From Actinomycetes bacterium (lineage in GTDB: Bacteria > Actinomycetota > Acidimicrobiia > Acidimicrobiales > RAAP-2), in assembly GCA_021790675.1 (NCBI GenBank), contig JAJYGN010000068.1, forward strand, positions 1 through 42,890: a DNA stretch of 42,890 nucleotides, in the 5' to 3' direction. Below, piece by piece: positions 24,128 to 30,568 of the stretch; positions within the stretch are counted from its first letter, which is position 1, and each line of letters opens with the position of its first letter. The translations under genes were made by a program, and so were the position numbers. The notes beneath the pieces were generated by a model. That model saw nothing but the letters and a program-made list of their open reading frames with translations. It was not told the DNA's origin and searched no databases.

Positions 24128-25264
24128 CTGACAACAGAACCTCGGCGTTGGCGCGTGCGCCCGCCGTTGCTGGTGGCCGTGGCGGGCTTGCTTCTAGCCC
24201 CACTGGTAGTGATGGCGCCCTCGAACGCGGGGGCGTCGGGCACCCACGCGCCGGTGCGCACGCCCAACGTGGTCGGACTCTCGCGCGCGCAGACCTACGC
24301 CGCGATGCGCCACGCCGATCTCTACTTCACGACCAGCGGACCGGGCAGCGCGAACGCGACCTGGTCGCGCGTCGTGGCCGAGCGGCCACGCGCGGGCACC
24401 CTCGTGGCCTGGCACTCGAGCGTGGCCCTGACCGTGACGAAGGTCGCGACGGCCGGCGCGACGCCGACGACCAAGCTCGCCACCGCGACGACGTCCACGC
24501 GTAGAGCCCCTGGTCGAGTCCCCAATCTCTCGCACATGACTCGCGCTCAGGTCTACGCCGTGATGCACCGAGCCGACCTGTACTTCTCGACCACGGGACC
24601 CGGATCGGCCAACGGCACCTGGAAGAGCGTGGTGGCCGAGAACCCCAAGCCCGGTACGCCGATCGCCGCGCGCTCGAGCGTGACACTCACAACCTCATTG
24701 CTCGCGCCGGTGCCGGCCGGACACGTGCGCGTGCCAAACCTGATCCATCTCTCGCGCGCCCAGGTCTACACCGTCATGCGCCATGCCGATCTCTACTTCT
24801 CGACCCGTGGCCCCGGCGCGGGCCATCCCTGGACGAGGGTGGTCGCCGAGAGTCCATCGCCGGGTGCCGTGGTGGCGCTGCGCTCGACGATCACTCTCAC
24901 GACGGCGCTCGCCGTGGCGACCGCGGCGGTCTCCCACCCGCGTTCGGCGCCGACGCGTTCGGCGCCGACGCGCGCGGCGCCGGTGGTCACCCACTCCACT
25001 GCCGCGCCGCTGGTGGGAACGACCCACTCTCGGATCGGCGTGGCGACCTGGTACTCCTACGTGCCGGGTCAGTGCGCGACGTCGTATCTGCCCATGGGGA
25101 CGCGCATCACCGTCGAGGACCTCGAGACCGGGGTGAGCGTCTCGTGTGTGGTGACCGACCGTCAGGACTACAGCCCGGGACGGGTCGTGGACCTAAACGA
25201 AACGCAGTTCTCGCAGCTCACCGCGCTCTGGCGTGGTGTCGTGCGTGTCAAAGTTTCCTGGTGA
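24128..25264 (+). CDS. Secreted protein with three PASTA-like repeats and a C-terminal double-psi beta-barrel
   Basis: 378 residues if started at CTG 24128 (369 from GTG 24155). A signal peptide (RPPLLVAVAGLLLAPLVV) is followed by three PASTA-like repeats of about 60 residues, each opening with V/TPN and containing the stretch RAQ-Y--M--ADLY (about 36-96, 121-181 and 192-251, GTG numbering). The last 75 residues read as an RlpA-like double-psi beta-barrel: GVATWYS, PMGTRITVEDLETG, CVVTDRQDY, GRVVDLNETQFSQL, with Cys307 and Cys331 perhaps in a disulfide. CTG is preferred because GGAGG ends seven bases before it and no ribosome site precedes the GTG. It occupies the place of rpfB between tatD and ksgA, so a cell-wall role is likely. 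Confidence 0.8.
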   Translation: MTTEPRRWRVRPPLLVAVAGLLLAPLVVMAPSNAGASGTHAPVRTPNVVGLSRAQTYAAMRHADLYFTTSGPGSANATWSRVVAERPRAGTLVAWHSSVALTVTKVATAGATPTTKLATATTSTRRAPGRVPNLSHMTRAQVYAVMHRADLYFSTTGPGSANGTWKSVVAENPKPGTPIAARSSVTLTTSLLAPVPAGHVRVPNLIHLSRAQVYTVMRHADLYFSTRGPGAGHPWTRVVAESPSPGAVVALRSTITLTTALAVATAAVSHPRSAPTRSAPTRAAPVVTHSTAAPLVGTTHSRIGVATWYSYVPGQCATSYLPMGTRITVEDLETGVSVSCVVTDRQDYSPGRVVDLNETQFSQLTALWRGVVRVKVSW

Positions 25265-26073
25265 CCCACACCCGCCGAGACCTGACAGCCCTCCTGGAGA
25301 ATCACGGGCTGCATCCCTCGCGCGCGCTCGGCCAGAACTTCGTCGTCGACCCCAACACCGTGCGGCGCATCGCACGCCTGTCTCGGGTGGGCGAGGGCGA
25401 CGTCGTGATCGAGATCGGCGCGGGACTGGGATCTCTCACCCTCGCCCTGATCGAGACCGGCGCCGAGGTGATCGCGATCGAGGTCGACCGCTACCTGCTC
25501 GACGCGCTGCGAGAGTCGGTCGAGCCGGCCGCGCGGGTCGTCCACGCCGACGCCCTGACCGCGGATTTCTCGGATCTGCTCGCGGGCCGTGGCGCGGTCG
25601 TGGTCGCGAACCTGCCGTACAACGTGGCCACGCCACTCGTCCTGCGCCTGCTCGAAGAGGTGCCCGAGATTACGCGAATGCTCGTCATGGTCCAACGAGA
25701 GGTCGGCGAACGTCTCGCTGCCGGGGCCGGCGACGAGGCCTACGGAGCGGTGTCGGTGCGCGTGGCCTACTTCGCCACGGCGCGCGTCGTCGGCCACGTC
25801 GGACCGGCGGTCTTCCTGCCCCGACCTCGCGTGGAGTCCGCGCTCGTGGAGATCGTGCGTCGCCCGGCGGTGGCAATCGATCCCGCGGTCGTCGCCGAGG
25901 CCGACCTGTTCGAGGTGGTGCGCACCGCCTTCGGCCAGCGGCGCAAGATGCTGCGCCGCTCACTTGCGGCGTGGGCGAGCGAGGGAGTGTTCGAGCGCGC
26001 GCAGCTCGACCCCACTCGTCGGCCCGAGGAGCTGACCCTGGAGGAGTTCGCGCGACTGGCGGCGGCGCGGTGA
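25261..26073 (+). CDS. rsmA: 16S rRNA (adenine1518/1519-N6)-dimethyltransferase
   Basis: 270-residue KsgA/RsmA enzyme dimethylating two adjacent adenines in the 3' hairpin of 16S rRNA. Motifs: GQNFVVDPN (24-32), SAM-binding VIEIGAGLGSLT (about 49-60), and the adenine-binding NLPYNVATPL (about 119-128). The C-terminal FGQRRKMLRRSL is typical. GTG start overlaps the upstream TGA (GTGA); its own TGA overlaps the GTG of ispE. Also known as ksgA. Confidence 0.95.
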   Translation: MTHTRRDLTALLENHGLHPSRALGQNFVVDPNTVRRIARLSRVGEGDVVIEIGAGLGSLTLALIETGAEVIAIEVDRYLLDALRESVEPAARVVHADALTADFSDLLAGRGAVVVANLPYNVATPLVLRLLEEVPEITRMLVMVQREVGERLAAGAGDEAYGAVSVRVAYFATARVVGHVGPAVFLPRPRVESALVEIVRRPAVAIDPAVVAEADLFEVVRTAFGQRRKMLRRSLAAWASEGVFERAQLDPTRRPEELTLEEFARLAAAR

Positions 26074-26843
26074 TCGTGCTCGACGCGCCGGCCAAGCTGA
26101 CCTGGTTCCTCGAGGTCACCGGCAGGCGCGCTGACGGATATCACGAGCTGCGCTCTGAGATGGTGAGCCTCGCCTTCGGCGACACCCTGGAGGTCGACGA
26201 GACAGCGGACTACCTGGTGATCGAGGGGGCCCCGCACCTGGCCGCCGACGAGACGAACCTGGTGTCTCGCGCCCTCGCCCTGGTGGGCCGGCGCGCGGGT
26301 GTGCGCGTGATCAAGCGCATCCCCACTGGCGGCGGCCTGGGCGGAGGCAGCGCGGACGCCGCGGCGATACTTCGCTGGGCGGGCGGCGATGCGACCGCGG
26401 CGCTCTCACTCGGCGCCGACGTGCCCTTTTGCCTCGTCGGTGGACGCGCGCTTGTCGAGGGGGTGGGCGAGCGGGTGACTCCGCTGGCCTTCGAAGCGCG
26501 GCGCGTCACCCTTCTCCTGAGCGATGTCGCCATCGACACCACCCGCGTGTTCCACGCCTACGACGAACTCGTCGCGCGCGGCGTTCGCCCGACGGGTCGC
26601 AACCATCTGGAGGCCGCCGCCGCGCTGGTCGAGCCGCGTCTGGCGCGCCTGTTGGCCTGGGCCCGCGAGAGGTTCGGAGAGGTGACACTGGCGGGGTCGG
26701 GCTCGACGATGTTCGTCGACTCGTACGTGGATCCCGAGCGCCAGACATGGCGTGAGGAGGGTCCCGTGGGACCCGTGCGCGTTGTCCAGACCACCACGAC
26801 GCCGACGGCGCCGACGACCTATTTGCCCGCGGCGCGACGCTGA
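26070..26843 (+). CDS. ispE: 4-diphosphocytidyl-2-C-methyl-D-erythritol kinase
   Basis: GHMP kinase of the non-mevalonate isoprenoid pathway, 257 residues. N-terminal APAKLTWFLEVTGRRADGYH carries the substrate lysine and the signature; PTGGGLGGGSADAAA (about 84-98) is the ATP phosphate loop; GADVPFCLVGG and LAGSGSTMFV follow as in the family. It is somewhat shorter than the usual 280-310 residues, mainly by shorter loops. GTG at 26070 overlaps the rsmA stop; GTG at 26076 is an alternative. The last 25 bases overlap the antisense bS22 gene. Confidence 0.93.
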   Translation: MIVLDAPAKLTWFLEVTGRRADGYHELRSEMVSLAFGDTLEVDETADYLVIEGAPHLAADETNLVSRALALVGRRAGVRVIKRIPTGGGLGGGSADAAAILRWAGGDATAALSLGADVPFCLVGGRALVEGVGERVTPLAFEARRVTLLLSDVAIDTTRVFHAYDELVARGVRPTGRNHLEAAAALVEPRLARLLAWARERFGEVTLAGSGSTMFVDSYVDPERQTWREEGPVGPVRVVQTTTTPTAPTTYLPAARR

Positions 26844-26920
26844 AAGCGCGTGCGCTTCAACATCTTCTTGTGCTTCTTCTTGCGCATGCGCTTGCGGCGC
26901 TTCTTAATCAGTGATCCCAT
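26819..26920 (-). CDS. Ribosomal protein bS22 (33 residues, AURKAIP1/COX24 type)
   Basis: A 33-residue, very basic peptide: MGSLIKKRRKRMRKKKHKKM followed by LKRTRFQRRAAGK. It matches the actinobacterial bS22 (mycobacterial form MGSVIKKRRKRM-KKKH-KLL-KTR-QRR-LGK as I recall), a small-subunit protein seen in mycobacterial ribosome structures. ATG start; a TAGTGT box lies about ten bases upstream. The gene is antisense to the end of ispE, with 25 bases overlap. The open frame continues upstream to 27169, but that part overlaps the ferredoxin gene and is not similar to anything. Confidence 0.88.
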   Translation of the reverse strand: MGSLIKKRRKRMRKKKHKKMLKRTRFQRRAAGK

Positions 26921-26958
26921 GGCTTGTTGAACACTACTAGGTTTCGAGGCCCCGCTCG

Positions 26959-27216
26959 TCAGGCGCGATGCGCTGGGCCCTCGGGCAGGTCGCTGACTCG
27001 CTCGATGCGCAGCGCCTGGCGTGGGCAACCACGTACTGCGAGGCGGGCTGACTCTAGGGCGCTGAGGTTCGACAAGGCGACCGGGGTCTTGTCGATAATG
27101 GGGTATCCCCACTCGTCCAGACGCACGAGATCGGGCGCCAGTTCGGTGCAATGGCCGAAACCGTCGCACTGGATGGGATTGACGGCGAGCACGAAGCCGC
27201 CGGTGCGCCGCCTCAT
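26959..27216 (-). CDS. Ferredoxin, 3Fe-4S type
   Basis: 85-residue ferredoxin, last gene of the redox operon. Cluster ligands: Cys17 and Cys23 in CDGFGHC, where the central ligand of a 4Fe-4S motif is Phe, and Cys64 in RGCPRQAL; this is the 3Fe-4S (or labile 4Fe-4S) pattern. DEWGYPII is typical of actinobacterial ferredoxins of this kind, which often serve P450s or accompany NuoF-like proteins. The ATG at 27216 overlaps the TGA of the NuoF-like gene (ATGA); an ATG two codons upstream (27222) is possible. The longer in-frame extension upstream is excluded by overlap. Confidence 0.9.
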   Translation of the reverse strand: MRRRTGGFVLAVNPIQCDGFGHCTELAPDLVRLDEWGYPIIDKTPVALSNLSALESARLAVRGCPRQALRIERVSDLPEGPAHRA

Positions 27217-28490
27217 TCCCATATCAACTCGTCCTCGCGCTCCAGTGTGGGCACCGCGGCGAAGTGGCGTCGCGACTGGGCCCCGGCGCAGGCCGCCCCG
27301 TGGCGGTGGCCCTCGAAGTCGGCCGCGAAGACCGCTAGCGACGAGCGCACGAAGCGCACGACCCCGTCGGGGTGACGGCACGCGCCACGGCCCTCAATGA
27401 CGCCGGCGCGCTCGACGAGGCGCTGGTAGGCGGCGGCGGCGTCGCGCGTGGCGTGAGCCAGGTGCCCGAGGTCCTCGGCCAGGGCCGGCAGGCCGAAGGC
27501 GCACGGTCCGCACTGACGTGCGCTCTCGTTGGCCATCCAGCGCACGATCCGGTGGGTTTCCACTACGCCGCAACCGGCGCGAGAGAGCACGACGATGATT
27601 CCCGCGCCCACGCCGACGCCGTAGGGGGCGAGCGTCTCGTTGGCGTAGGGCAGGTCGAGATGGCGTCCGTCGAGCCAGCTGCCTCCGTAGCCGCCCATGA
27701 CGAGGGCCAGGGGGTCGGGGTCGGCACCGGCCAGGGCCAGGATCTCGCGCAGCGTCGTGCCTAGGGGGACCTCGGCGACGGTGGGCCGCGCGACCGCGCC
27801 GGTCACTGAGACGAGGGTCGTGCCGGGGCTTTGCTCGGTGCCGTGGGCGCGGAACCACGCCGCCCCGTAGCGGCCGATCAGCCCGACGTTGGCGCAGGTC
27901 TCGGCGTTGTCCACCAGGACGGGACCGTGGCCGATGCGCAAGATGGTGGGTCGCTGGGGCCGGTACTGGGGCAGCGACTCGTTGTCGTCGAGCCAGTGCA
28001 CCAGGGCCGATTCCTCACCGGCGACGTAGCGCCACGGCGGCGTGTGCAGCTCGAACTTGGCGCCGCGGTCGTGGCGGCGCTCGCGCTCGTGCAGGGCGCG
28101 CGTCACGTGATTGACCACCGAGGGGTTGTCGCGCGCTACGGCCACGGCGATGTTCTTCGCGCCGATCATGGCCGCTAGGTACTCCGCGCCGTCGAGGACC
28201 AAGTGGGGATTGGCGCTGAGGAGGGACTGGTCCTTGTGGGCCCCTGGCTCGCCCTCCATCGCATTGACCACGACGAACTTGTGGTGGTTGCGCTGTTCGC
28301 GCAGGAGGCGCACCTTTCGCGCGGTGGGAAAGGCGGCGCCGCCGCGTCCCGTCAGTCCGGAGGCCTCGAGTTCCTCGAACAGCCCGCCCGGGCGAGCGCC
28401 AATGGGAAAGGTCGCCTCGTGCTGGGCGAGGGTGAGGGGTCGCCCGGTGTCGCCGTGGAGCAGGCGAGGCAGGTCGTGGGCTTGGATCAT
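27213..28490 (-). CDS. NuoF-like flavoprotein (NADH dehydrogenase 51 kDa subunit family)
   Basis: 425 residues, related to complex I NuoF and to HoxF/RnfC-type proteins. The FMN-binding glycine loop is GLTGRGGAAFPTARK (45-59), with NAMEGEPGAHKD (76-87) and YVAGEESAL (155-163) as the NAD/FMN pocket. An SLBB-like domain spans about 225-300, then the Fe-S domain. In NuoF the N3 cluster uses CxxCxxC plus a later Cys; here the first Cys is Ala324 and only Cys327, Cys330 (QCGPC) and Cys371 (GACRHPDG) remain, with an extra Cys401. It probably moves electrons between NAD(P)H and the neighbouring ferredoxin or cytochrome b. Coupled on both sides by ATGA overlaps; no other nuo genes are present. Confidence 0.88.
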   Translation of the reverse strand: MIQAHDLPRLLHGDTGRPLTLAQHEATFPIGARPGGLFEELEASGLTGRGGAAFPTARKVRLLREQRNHHKFVVVNAMEGEPGAHKDQSLLSANPHLVLDGAEYLAAMIGAKNIAVAVARDNPSVVNHVTRALHERERRHDRGAKFELHTPPWRYVAGEESALVHWLDDNESLPQYRPQRPTILRIGHGPVLVDNAETCANVGLIGRYGAAWFRAHGTEQSPGTTLVSVTGAVARPTVAEVPLGTTLREILALAGADPDPLALVMGGYGGSWLDGRHLDLPYANETLAPYGVGVGAGIIVVLSRAGCGVVETHRIVRWMANESARQCGPCAFGLPALAEDLGHLAHATRDAAAAYQRLVERAGVIEGRGACRHPDGVVRFVRSSLAVFAADFEGHRHGAACAGAQSRRHFAAVPTLEREDELIWE

Positions 28491-29251
28491 CGCCGGCCCC
28501 TACGGGGAGCGTCCTGGGGGCGGTGGGGGAAGGCCGCTGGTGTAGGGGGCCACTCGTCGGACTCGCCGAGGCGAGGAGGCGGTTCGCGCCGTGGTGCTTC
28601 CGCCGGGCGAAGGGGGGCTTCGCGTCGGGGTGTCTCGGTGGGGCGAAGGGGGGCCTCGCGCCGAGGCGCCTCGGCGGCCGGGGCGAGGGGCGAGAGCGCG
28701 GTGCGCCCCGCCGCGCGCGCCGGACGAGCGTAGAAGCGCCAGAGGCCCGCGAGAGCACCGGCGAGCGCGCAGAGGGTGACGAGGACAAGACCAATGCCGG
28801 TGCGCGCGTCGGTGCCCGTGAGAAAGGCGTGCACGATCGCGATGGCCCAACCGAGCCAGGAGAACCAGTGGATGAAGCGCCAGGTCTCATTCTTCAGTCT
28901 GGCCTTGGCAAGACTCGATATCCACACCGCGAGGATCAGGTCAAAGGCCACGGCGCCCAGGCCCACCGGTACGCGCTTGTAGGACGAGGTGAGAGGCACG
29001 AGCACCGAGATCGGACCCGTCGCGACGAAGCTGTCCACGATGGTCGTGGCGATGTGCAGCACGAGGAAGATGACCGCCACGATCGAGAGGGAACGGTGCA
29101 GCTCGGACAATTCGAAGCGGCCCACGGTGGCACCGCCCACGCGGTTGGCCACGAGGCTGCCTAAGACGACGACCCCGGTGAAGAGGATCAGCGTGACCAG
29201 ACCGGTTGCGCGGGTTGTGTACCACAGGTAGGGAGACGTCAGGCCAATCAC
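28487..29251 (-). CDS. Ferric-reductase-like transmembrane cytochrome b with repeat-bearing tail
   Basis: 254-residue membrane protein with about six helices in the first 175 residues, of the ferric reductase-like (FRD/YedZ/MsrQ-related) fold. Two heme-binding histidine pairs can be seen: His52 (ELHRSLS) with His66 (VLHIATT), and His128 (FIHWFSW) with His141 (IVHAFLT), spaced to carry hemes across the membrane. There is no attached flavin/NAD domain. After residue 180 comes a disordered Pro/Arg/Glu-rich tail with three 12-residue repeats. GTG start overlaps the ApbE stop; its TGA overlaps the NuoF-like ATG. Confidence 0.85.
   Translation of the reverse strand: MIGLTSPYLWYTTRATGLVTLILFTGVVVLGSLVANRVGGATVGRFELSELHRSLSIVAVIFLVLHIATTIVDSFVATGPISVLVPLTSSYKRVPVGLGAVAFDLILAVWISSLAKARLKNETWRFIHWFSWLGWAIAIVHAFLTGTDARTGIGLVLVTLCALAGALAGLWRFYARPARAAGRTALSPLAPAAEAPRREAPLRPTETPRREAPLRPAEAPRREPPPRLGESDEWPPTPAAFPHRPQDAPRRGRR
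28568..28675 (-). repeat. Three tandem 36-base units encoding 12-residue repeats
   Basis: Codes for residues 193-228 of the cytochrome b: AEAPRREAPLRP, TETPRREAPLRP, AEAPRREPPPRL in exact tandem. Similarity at DNA level shows recent unit duplication, so length could vary between strains. Confidence 0.85.
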
Positions 29252-30147
29252 GCTCCACCTCCGTCAGGGGGCCAACCGCCGACGAATTCCACGCTACCGT
29301 CGTGGCGCACGAGGCGTGCCGAGAGGCCGGCTTGGGCGATGCGATATCCCGCCTCCTCGCCCCAGAGCAGGGCCGCGGTGGCGAACGCGTTGGCGTCAAC
29401 ACAGGTGCCGGCACTGACGGTGGCCGCGGCGTAGGGGCCGCGCGCGAAGGTGCCGGTGCGCGGATCGATGACGTGGTTGACCAGGGTGTCGCCCGCTCGC
29501 CAGGTTCGCGTCGTTAGAGACGACGTCGCGACGCCGGCGTCACGAACCGCGACGCGCGGCTCGTGGCCGTTGATCTCCAGCGAGTCCGCGACGGCCACGA
29601 CCCAGGGGCCCGCCTCGCTCGACCCGCGCGCGGCGACGTCGCCACCGATCTCCACGACCACACCGCCGTAGGCGGCGAGCTCGTCGGCGACACGATCGAC
29701 GACCATCGCCTTGGCGCTCGCACCCAGGTCGAGTCGACAGCCCGGCGCCAGGGTCACCTTGTGGCCCGTACGGTCGAGGTCGATTGCGCTCATTCCGAGC
29801 GACGGAACCGGCGCGGCGGGTGCGGCCGCCCCGGTGCGGACCAGCTCGTCGTAGTCGCGGTCGTATCCCAGGGCCAGCAGTGCGGGAAGCACTGTCGGAT
29901 CGCAGAGCCCTCCGGTTAGCTGCGCACTGCGCAGCGCCGCCGAGAGGGCCAGTTCCAAGGTGTCGCTCACCGCGACCGTCTCGCCCTGGTGCTCATTGAG
30001 CCGCGAGATCTCCGAATCGGCGCGGAAGCGATTACACGTTGCGTCTACCGAGTCGATCCAGTGCCAGAGTCGTTGCTGGGCGACGCGCAGATCCTCGGGA
30101 TGCTGGGTAGTGAGAGAGCCCGTCAGCCCCCAGATCGAGAAGTTCAT
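29248..30147 (-). CDS. apbE: FAD:protein FMN transferase (ApbE family)
   Basis: 299-residue Mg-dependent flavin transferase that attaches FMN covalently to a Thr/Ser of a target protein. Family landmarks: NRFRADSEISRLN (39-51), DLGASAKAMVVD (140-151; usual form DLGGIAKGYAVD), VEIGGDVAARG (165-175), NHVIDPRTG (224-232) and the metal-site SAGTCVDANAFATA (245-258). The N-terminus (MNFSIWGLTGS) has no signal peptide or lipobox, so it should act in the cytoplasm, unlike many ApbE proteins. ATG begins eight bases after the stop of the small membrane protein gene. No FMN_bind target domain is encoded in the window. Confidence 0.93.
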   Translation of the reverse strand: MNFSIWGLTGSLTTQHPEDLRVAQQRLWHWIDSVDATCNRFRADSEISRLNEHQGETVAVSDTLELALSAALRSAQLTGGLCDPTVLPALLALGYDRDYDELVRTGAAAPAAPVPSLGMSAIDLDRTGHKVTLAPGCRLDLGASAKAMVVDRVADELAAYGGVVVEIGGDVAARGSSEAGPWVVAVADSLEINGHEPRVAVRDAGVATSSLTTRTWRAGDTLVNHVIDPRTGTFARGPYAAATVSAGTCVDANAFATAALLWGEEAGYRIAQAGLSARLVRHDGSVEFVGGWPPDGGGA

Positions 30148-30154
30148 CGCGACG

Positions 30155-30484
30155 CTAGTAGCACACCCGTGTGCCCGACGGCGTGGAGTAGCACGTGGTC
30201 GTCGAGGTGATCGGCGCCGTCACCGGCGGGGTCGATGCCGCGGGCGTTGGCGTCGACGCGCCGGAGTCATCCGACGAGGGCGGCGTAGTCGTGGCCGTGG
30301 CGATGGTGGTGGTCGGCGTGGTCACCGGCGGGGGAATCACCTTTAGGGGCTTGGCCGTGCTGGCGGCGTAGCCGATGAACAGGCCCGAGGCCACGCCCGA
30401 TCCCACCAGGATCGTCTGGGTCACACGGCGTACGCGGGCGAAGCGTTTGTCGCGAAGTTGGGGGGTGCGGGGACGTGGCGTCAT
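30155..30484 (-). CDS. Small membrane-anchored Thr/Ser/Pro-rich protein, first gene of the redox operon
   Basis: 109 residues: a basic N-terminus (RDKRFARVRR), one hydrophobic segment (about 23-42), then a low-complexity Thr/Pro/Ser linker outside the membrane and two cysteines near the end (Cys98 and Cys108 in CYSTPSGTRVCY). The anchor-plus-linker layout resembles the N-terminal part of actinobacterial FMN_bind proteins, but the FMN_bind domain is absent and there is no room for it before apbE. DDSGAST (72-78) resembles the SGAT acceptor motif of ApbE substrates, although the region is low complexity. ATG start; AAGGAAA lies just upstream. Function unknown. Confidence 0.7.
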   Translation of the reverse strand: MTPRPRTPQLRDKRFARVRRVTQTILVGSGVASGLFIGYAASTAKPLKVIPPPVTTPTTTIATATTTPPSSDDSGASTPTPAASTPPVTAPITSTTTCYSTPSGTRVCY

Positions 30485-30500
30485 CAGGTTTCCTTGTCAT

Positions 30501-30515
30501 CCAGTGTGGCACTGG
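30501..30515 (-). promoter_or_regulatory. Palindrome upstream of the redox operon
   Basis: CCAGTG-TGG-CACTGG, perfect six-base arms, 17 bases before the operon's first ATG. Possible operator; nothing else identifies the factor. Confidence 0.4.
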
Positions 30516-30537
30516 TAACTAAGGAAGTCTCAGTCGG

Positions 30538-30555
30538 TGTCTAAGAAGTTAGACA
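30538..30555 (-). promoter_or_regulatory. Inverted repeat with TTCTTAGA core between the sensor kinase and the redox operon
   Basis: TGTCTAA-GAAG-TTAGACA, seven-base arms and four-base loop, between the kinase stop (30569) and the redox operon start. On the minus strand it reads TCTAACTTCTTAGACA, sharing TTCTTAGA with the element before the regulator gene (32675-32693). It could be a response-regulator site, or a weak terminator of the kinase transcript; no T run follows on the minus strand. Confidence 0.4.
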
Positions 30556-30568
30556 AAATGGTCCTCTC

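Noticed and set aside
26921-27169. Upstream extension of the bS22 frame to 116 codons
   Set aside because: It overlaps the ferredoxin gene in another frame and bS22 is about 33 residues elsewhere.
26959-28490. NuoF-like and ferredoxin genes as part of a complex I operon
   Set aside because: No nuoE, nuoG or membrane subunits adjoin; the neighbours are a cytochrome b and a flavin transferase.
30538-30555. Intrinsic terminator of the kinase operon
   Set aside because: A seven-base stem is present, but on the minus strand no T run follows it; T residues precede it instead. A regulatory site is equally likely.
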